This document shows positions 58,244 to 64,000 of a stretch of 64,000 bases of DNA, piece by piece (position 1 is the first letter of the stretch; each line of letters begins with the position of its first letter). The notes beneath the pieces were generated by a model. It worked only from the letters and a program-made list of their open reading frames with translations. It did no database searches and was not told the DNA's origin. Made by a program: the position numbers and the translations under genes. The stretch is from Corallium rubrum (taxonomy: Eukaryota; Cnidaria; Anthozoa; Scleralcyonacea; Coralliidae). The stretch spans positions 1,981,627-2,045,626 of the forward strand of contig OZ035999.1 in the NCBI GenBank assembly GCA_964035015.1, in the 5' to 3' direction.

Positions 58244-60675
58244 ATGTCACGGCATAACACTCATCTTTCGTCTTATGTCAAATCAAGGCGAGAAAAGACG
58301 TCGAATAGTGGAACATTTGCAAGGTAAAGAGGGTAGATAATGTAGGAACTCTTAGACTGGTGACACTTTATATAGGCAATATACATAGAAATAATAGGTA
58401 TATTATTTCTATGGCAATATAGCATAGCTTCAACAAGCTTCCTCAGTACCGGGAAGTCGTCCACATCTTTGAAGATTTCCTATTTACGGGGGAATCTTCA
58501 AAACATTTGAAGAATCCCTAGTGAAAGAGAAAGCTTCAAAATCTTTGAAGAATATTAGGTCTAGGATGAATTGATAATTAACAATTTAATTGGTTACTTA
58601 AAATACTTATAGTCTGTGAAGCAGACTGCTACTCGTCCACCCCCACCCCCCCTGGAAGTGCCAGTTGTTGTTCTGGCACTTCTGGGAGGGGGGGGGGGGG
58701 GGCGGTCGAGCAGCAGACTAGGTTACTTATAGCCAATCAGAAAACTCCTTTTTTCTAACTGGGGTGATCTTTAGTGCTGAGATTTGATCCAAGGTATAAT
58801 CATGAACTTCCTCAGTTTCTCTATCAACCACTGCTGGCTTTATAGTAGCTAGAGCCTAAGAGCCAGTATAGGTCAGTTAAGTAGAGCATAGTGGAACTAG
58901 TCAGTGCAGGCCATATGGAGTACCAAGAGAGCACACCAAAATAATGTGCACACATCACCTAAAAACTCGCTCTCACCATATTTGACTTCAATCGACAAGC
59001 CAGTGTAGTTAAGTAGTTTTTGTATAGTTTCAGAAAGTTTACTTGTAACACTGTTATTTTGCCCAACTTTTCCCACTTGTCCACCATTGTTTATTTTATT
59101 TATTTTATTTTATTAGCTTCACCATATGTAACATATATAGAAATAAACATATAAATAACAGCAGGTTTACTGTCGTGGCAATAGAAGCATTCCTAAAATA
59201 ATTGTGCAGTTGTATTCCTCACCTTGAACAATTCATTTGATGAAAATATTGCTAAACTTCCTGTTTTGAATTCTGTTTTGAATTTGATTGGTGTTTGGCA
59301 AATAATCCTTTTTCTTATTGGTTATTCAAAAACCAGGAACCAATCAAATTCAAAACAGGAAGTTTAGCAATAATAAACAGGAAGTTCATCAAATGAATTG
59401 ATCAATTTGAACAAACGAATTGCAATTATTTTAGGAACGCTTCTATTACCACGACAGTAACAATGGCAGGGGAACCACAACAGCATTAGCCAATTACTGT
59501 GGGCCCTAAACATACAAAGGATATAGAGAGATAACTATGAACAATAAAATCACAGTACATTATAAGTATTACATAATTACATACAATAAGAAATTGGGTC
59601 AGTGAGACTCCAAACAGAGTTGCACTTGAGACAAATTGTTTTAAACGTGTGAGGGTCTTCACTATTATAAGAAGTTACCAATGATAAAAAAATAATACTT
59701 AAGCATAATAAACTTGTGTTTTTATCTACTAGGTGTGAAGTTAAAAAACCATTAAAAATAACAACCAAAGGTGGCAAACAAAGTCATTGTGTATCATCTC
59801 CTAACCTGTTGTAAGTCTGCTAAATTGTTTTCATTAAGTGTCTATACTTATTTGAAAGTAATCTCACGATTATACTGAAGATTGCCCTATCCTACTTCGT
59901 TCTTGATCTTGATATACTAAATTTTATTTATGTAGAAATTTAACCCCTTGACGTACGTCACACGTCAAAAGTTATTATATCTTTGCAATTATGAAAAGAA
60001 ATCACTTGAAACAGTGTATGTTTAGTGTAGAGGGAAATACACGCGTAGAGGATTAGTTTAGAGTGATTTCGCTTGACAAAGATGTATAACATTTTTAAGT
60101 TGTACATATAAATGTAGTGCATGTGATACGTTTGCAAGCTTGCATGGTGTACTGTAACAGACCTTCGCCCGCCATTCGGTGGACGTTCGTCAAGCTCAAA
60201 GATTTCTGAGACCCAGACAGGGTTCAAACCTGCAACTTTGTAATGACCGATTAGACGCTCTAACCAATGAGTCACTGAGGCTCCGATGGAGAGCTCAGGT
60301 TGCAAATTCATTATGCAGATGTGACGTACGGCAATGGGTTAAATTTTATACCAAACAATCTTAATATTTCAAGAGCGAAGTGAGATATGGAAGAGCTGTA
60401 AATTATTCTTCATTATTTTAAATAAAACAAACTTAATTTTCGCTTTCTAAGCACTTTAAAATCTAAACTTTTACCGTTGTATTCAAACTTTTATTGAGTC
60501 AGGAGGTTTTAAAATATTACCTTAAATTTAAACTTACTTCTTCAGGCTGATTTTCTTTGTTATTTTATAGACTTCCTGATGAACTAGTTTCCAAGATTTT
60601 TGACTTCTTAAGTCCTTCTGAACTTTTGATTTGTGCGAGAGTTTGTAAAAACTGGAATGCTGTGAGCAATGAAAT
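58244..60675 (+). CDS. F-box protein, N-terminal part (two exons)
   Basis: Exon 1 is 58244-58323 (MSRHNTHLSSYVKSRREKTS..., 26 codons and 2 nt, donor GCAAG|GTAAAG). Exon 2 is 60571-60675 (TTTTATAG|ACTTCCTG to GAAAT|GTAATA). Together they give 61 residues. Residues 28-60 form an F-box: LPDELVSKIFDFLSPSELL then CARVCKNWN, the helix that binds Skp1 in SCF ubiquitin ligases. The substrate-binding part (LRR, WD40 or other) must lie in later exons, which I did not find in the window. If the donor is not used, the frame stops at 60677. Confidence 0.75.
58621..58722. repeat. G/C-tract hairpin
   Basis: AAGTGCCAG / CTGGCACTT flanked by poly-C (CCACCCCCACCCCCCC) and poly-G (G15 or so), then outer AGTCTG / CAGACT-like arms. 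It should form a very stable hairpin. Intronic in the F-box gene. Confidence 0.7.
59167..59460. mobile_element. Fold-back element, ~290 bp
   Basis: TTACTGTCGTGGCAATAGAA at the left pairs with the inverse at the right (TTCTATTACCACGACAGTAA); CCTAAAATAATTG / CAATTATTTTAGG and the inner AATTTGATTGGT / ACCAATCAAATT also pair. The word AAACAGGAAGTTTAGCAATA is present in both orientations. Confidence 0.85.
60205..60315 (-). mobile_element. tRNA-like SINE copy
   Basis: The minus strand has AGTGACTCATTGGTTAGAGC (A-box-like) and GGTTTGAACCC (B-box-like). It matches 19740-19865 in the linker and tail. No closing acceptor stem, so not a tRNA gene. Confidence 0.65.
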
Positions 60676-60864
60676 GTAATAAAACCAAATTTACTGATTT
60701 ATATTTTATACGGATAGAAATAACAGTCGTATATCTAAACTGTTTTCCCTTGAGGTCTAGTAAGGAGCACCTCTCAATCGTCCAGTCTTACTACAGGTGG
60801 AAATCGGAATACCTCTTCTCACATGTGGCCTAGATGAAATTTTACTATGGTAACTGTATCAGAC

Positions 60865-61172
60865 CATAGTTAATAGAAAATATACATGATTTGGAAGCTC
60901 ACAAAAGTCATTGTTTTATGTTTTTGTTCAGGTTTATGGAAATTTTTGCACTTTCATGGTTACTGAACATATTGTGTTTTCTGTATAATGAAGCAATCAT
61001 CCAATAGCAACGTTTGGCTTCAATCACCCAACCGTACTGTTTAAATATTAATAAACCTAAAACAAAGGATTTGGCACCTTCGTGTACCTTTCAAGATGAA
61101 TCGTAGCTTGACTTGTTAACCGCTTTGAAGTTTGCCGGGTTTCCAAACCGTGTATATTTTCTATTAACTATG
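60865..61172. mobile_element. TIR MITE family A, copy 2, with ATCAGAC duplication
   Basis: Same ends as 8493-8801, flanked by ATCAGAC on both sides (60858-60864 and 61173-61179). A 7-8 bp duplication would suit a hAT-class element. High identity to copy 1 suggests recent activity of the family. Confidence 0.85.
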
Positions 61173-61447
61173 ATCAGACAGGAATCGAATCCGAGGTCGG
61201 CGTCGCAGAGGTGAAAGTGTCCACGAAGTGAAAAACTTGTTCATTTGGCACTTCATATTTTTGCTTCAATGAGCAGAAGAACATGGCAGGAGCTTTCCCT
61301 GAAAATTTCAAAAGAATCTGGCGTATACTGTAGTTCTCGAGTTATGAACTTTTGCCTTGGCTATTTCGTTTTTGGAGAAATTTGGACTTCTTGGTATTAA
61401 AACAATGCCTTATGACGAACGCAGATAGAATAATGGTTGGTTAAGAC

Positions 61448-62912
61448 CGCAGGCTCCTCTTTCTTTGGCTACTACTCTAAGGCAGGGGTGGGCGCCACTC
61501 CGATGCATGAAAAACCCTCGAAGCACAGAAGAGAATCAACAAGAAACTATTTCTTAAAAGAAATAGCTGTTTCGTTCCGGTCAGTCGTTTATGAGTGTCT
61601 GTTTCAACAGCAATGACGAATTTTAGCTCAACTAATTATTTCCCCCATGTAGACTGGCGCGACAATTTTTACTACGCGCCTGCGTTTCAATACAAATTTA
61701 ATTTAGACGATTTTTGTTTTGCATATAAACAAACTAGAAATATGCTGAAGCGAGAAGATTCTAATAAAACTACAAAAAAATAATTTAAGCTTCGTCTAAT
61801 AAAACGAACACACATTTCGGACGTTGTACCGTCTCATCATGGACGGATTACTCTCTCCTCCGCAGTCCAGAGGGCAGGCTCTATTGATTATTTCAGGTTA
61901 TTCGCAGTCGCATAAATTCGACTGAACTTAAATGTGACGTGCTAGCGGTCTCGCGACTTTCGTGAGAACGCAATTATTTTGGCAACGTAAATCTTCTATT
62001 CAGTAGCAATACTCTTCTGACCGTCTATAGGAGGAAAATAAAACGTTACCAAAATAATTGCTTTCCCGGGAAAATTGCGAGACGCTAGCACGTCGCATTT
62101 AAATTTCATGCAGCTGATTTATTTATGACACCGCGGTATTTATTGAATAATCGCCAATAGCAAATCCATAAATTTCCAAGGCCAAAAGGATCAATATAAA
62201 TTAGGTCAATAACAGACTTTCTCCTGACGAAGGGCCTTCGCTCGAAACGTCGAGAAGATTTTTCTCTTTTTTTCAGGCCAACGTGACTTAACCCTGGTCA
62301 TATTATCATCATTTTCGTCGTCATAGGTCATAGTTTAATTCTCGAATCAGAATAATCCATTTAGATGGGCCACAAAGAATATTCGCCACAAATGAATGAT
62401 AACGAACTTGTAGCCTCAAACTATTGACATTGTTCATAAAATAGCTATATTTTAAAATTATTAGACACGCGTGAAACAGTGCGACTGACCTTTTGGAACG
62501 CGCAGTTGCCATACATAACGAATGCATTCTCGAGTTCAACGAGGGGAAAGTTCCTACTTTCTACAGCACAAGATTGATGATTCGCTTCGCACGGGATTGT
62601 TTACGTCTTCAAATTACTCTAGATCAGCAATATTTTCACTTCGTTTTGGCGTTTAACCACGCCTCCAACTAAATTTTTTATGCGGAATTTTGATTTCATT
62701 GGATAAGATCACAGTTATGTCAACAACACTGCACTACGATTGGACGATTTTCATCTGTGATGACAGTTTCTTTTGTGATGTCAATGGAAAGCTAATACAG
62801 TAACAGTTTCGTTCCTGCGGGGAACGAAACAAAAACATTACTCACATGAAGTCACCAGTACTAACCCCATTCGACCAGGCTCAACTTCAGTGGTGAGAGA
62901 CAGCGTGCTGGA
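61448..62912 (-). mobile_element. 5S-like SINE split by element family D
   Basis: The left part (61448-61537) matches the body of 985-1256 (GGCAGGGGTGGGCGCCACTC is identical). The right part (62836-62912) matches its 5S-like head (GTACTAACCCCATTCGACCA). The 1.3 kb between them is the hairpin-ended element, so that insertion is younger than the SINE. Confidence 0.65.
61538..62835. mobile_element. Hairpin-ended element family D, copy 2 (inverted)
   Basis: Reverse-complement copy of 50746-51944, with the same terminal hairpins. It carries an extra ~88 bp near 62218-62305 (CTGACGAAGGGCCTTCGCTC, GAAACGTCGAGAAG) missing from copy 1. A 62-residue ORF at 61595-61783 has no counterpart I recognise and is probably fortuitous. 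Confidence 0.75.
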
Positions 62913-63394
62913 CGGATCATTGATGCTAAAATATATTGTTCTTATGCATGGTTGTCCATTTGCGTAGGTCATAAGGCCATGAAGGCATTGTTACCAAGAT
63001 CAAAAATTTCTTCAGAAATGAAATAGGCAAATAGCCATGGCAAACTTTAAAAGTTCGTAGCTCGAGGATGGCAAACTTTAAAAGTTCGTAGCTCTTGGCT
63101 TGAAACTTTCATTGAACGCTCCTGCCATGCTCGTGCATGTGTCCTCAACACCAACGATTGACTTTTTCACTTCATGTGGGGAAGTGATAAAACCATGGTG
63201 ATGAACGAGGGTATGCCGACGTATGGGAGAGCATTTTAAAAGGGAAAAGTGTGTTTTAAATTCAATGTGAACTTCCCCGAAAATGAGTTCTTGACGGATG
63301 AGATGGTTAAGCAAGTTATATAAGAGCCTACTGCCACAGATCGAGGAACCTATATTATAAAATAACATGTATACTACGCGAGCCCTGATTGGTC

Positions 63395-63620
63395 AATTGC
63401 CGTGTTTGGATCAGAGTAGCCTTTTATATAAGAAATACCAAATGGTTTTTTCCGTGTTTGGAGACTCTTATCCAAATACTTGGGAAATTGCTCGACTTTC
63501 GAAAAGCTAAAAACACTCGCCTACGGCTCGTGTTTTGTTACACTTTTCTCCAGTCTCGCAATTTCCCGCGTGTTTGGATCAGAGTATCCAAACACGGAAA
63601 ACCATTTGGTATTTCTTTAA
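63395..63620. mobile_element. Fold-back MITE family E, longer copy
   Basis: AGAAATACCAAATGGTTTTT then CCGTGTTTGGA at the left is inverted at the right (TCCAAACACGG, AAAACCATTTGGTATTTCT). GTGTTTGGATCAGAGTA occurs at both ends. The loop has CTCGCCTACGGCTCG. Confidence 0.75.
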
Positions 63621-64000
63621 TACCAGACGGTGCTGATGAATGTGAACAGCAAGCTTATTACGAGATATCTGGCGATGAAGATGGCGAAGGACACCCCAGC
63701 AGAATGCAATGCCAAACACATTGATAAAAAAACAAAACAAACCTCAACCCAATATCAAACCGCAAGAACAAAGTATTTCTCCAGTCAACAATTAACAGGA
63801 TAATATTTATACGTTTTGTTAATATTGTCTAAAACGTTTCTCTGTATATAGTTAATTGAGGTTGTTCTCATTGCGCTAAATTTTAAAGGGATGTGACAAT
63901 AAAAAATGACAAATTTTTGACTTGAGACACGTGCACCCAACTACATAGATAAGATTACATCGCAGCCAATATGGCTGAATTACGTAATTTACACATTTAG
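63621..64000. other. Right edge, no gene assigned
   Basis: An open stretch at 63621-63721 reads GADECEQQAYYEISGDEDGE but has no supported start or splice partner in phase with the F-box gene. The rest is non-coding by eye and probably belongs to the next F-box intron. Confidence 0.35.

Noticed and set aside
61595..61783. 62-residue ORF inside element family D
   Set aside because: It is very short, lacks a recognisable domain, and the matching stretch of copy 1 was not seen to preserve a longer frame.
63389..63724. 111-residue ORF at the right edge
   Set aside because: Its first half is a fold-back MITE arm and loop. The acidic tail has no in-phase link to the F-box exon.

Overview
The window is nuclear DNA from an animal. 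It has short exons joined by GT/AG introns, no operons, AT-rich spacers, tRNA-like and 5S-like SINEs, a decayed non-LTR retrotransposon and many small inverted-repeat transposons. One locus looks like an unduplicated BRD7/BRD9 gene, and the DGAT1 gene has 17 coding exons with recognisable human counterparts. That fits a non-bilaterian animal, most likely a cnidarian (anthozoan). The phylum is inference; no marker here settles it.

I rebuilt genes by following homologous peptide blocks through matching splice phases. From left to right they are: an intronless GNAT-fold acetyltransferase (minus, 3137-2319); an unrecognised two-exon 90-residue gene (plus, 4111-4451); a BRD7/BRD9-type bromodomain gene of about 23 exons (minus, 34980-11182); complete DGAT1 with 17 coding exons (plus, 35589-49506, probably with a further 3' UTR exon); HSBP1 with 4 exons (minus, 57737-54539); and the 5' end of an F-box gene (plus, from 58244, leaving the window). 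A four-exon 79-residue gene model (plus, 27026-27750) lies antisense inside a BRD7/9 intron, between arms of fold-back DNA. The conserved genes form three head-to-head pairs (acetyltransferase/4111 gene, BRD7-9/DGAT1, HSBP1/F-box).

Most of the remaining sequence is repeats. BRD7/9 introns hold long microsatellites (AGTGT, ACTGT, GTAAG, AAAC, GTTT, CAA, CACTGY and others). DGAT1 introns hold three large minisatellites with units of about 21, 40 and 20 bp. At least twenty fold-back or TIR elements can be outlined, several with target-site duplications, some nested inside one another. I see no CRISPR array, rRNA operon, virus or toxin gene.

Functionally, BRD7/9 is a SWI/SNF chromatin subunit, DGAT1 makes triacylglycerol in the ER, HSBP1 is a small coiled-coil regulator of heat-shock factor, and the F-box protein is a likely ubiquitin-ligase adaptor. 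These are unrelated housekeeping roles. The notable features are the gene layout, the repeat load inside introns, and the small spliced gene inside the fold-back region.
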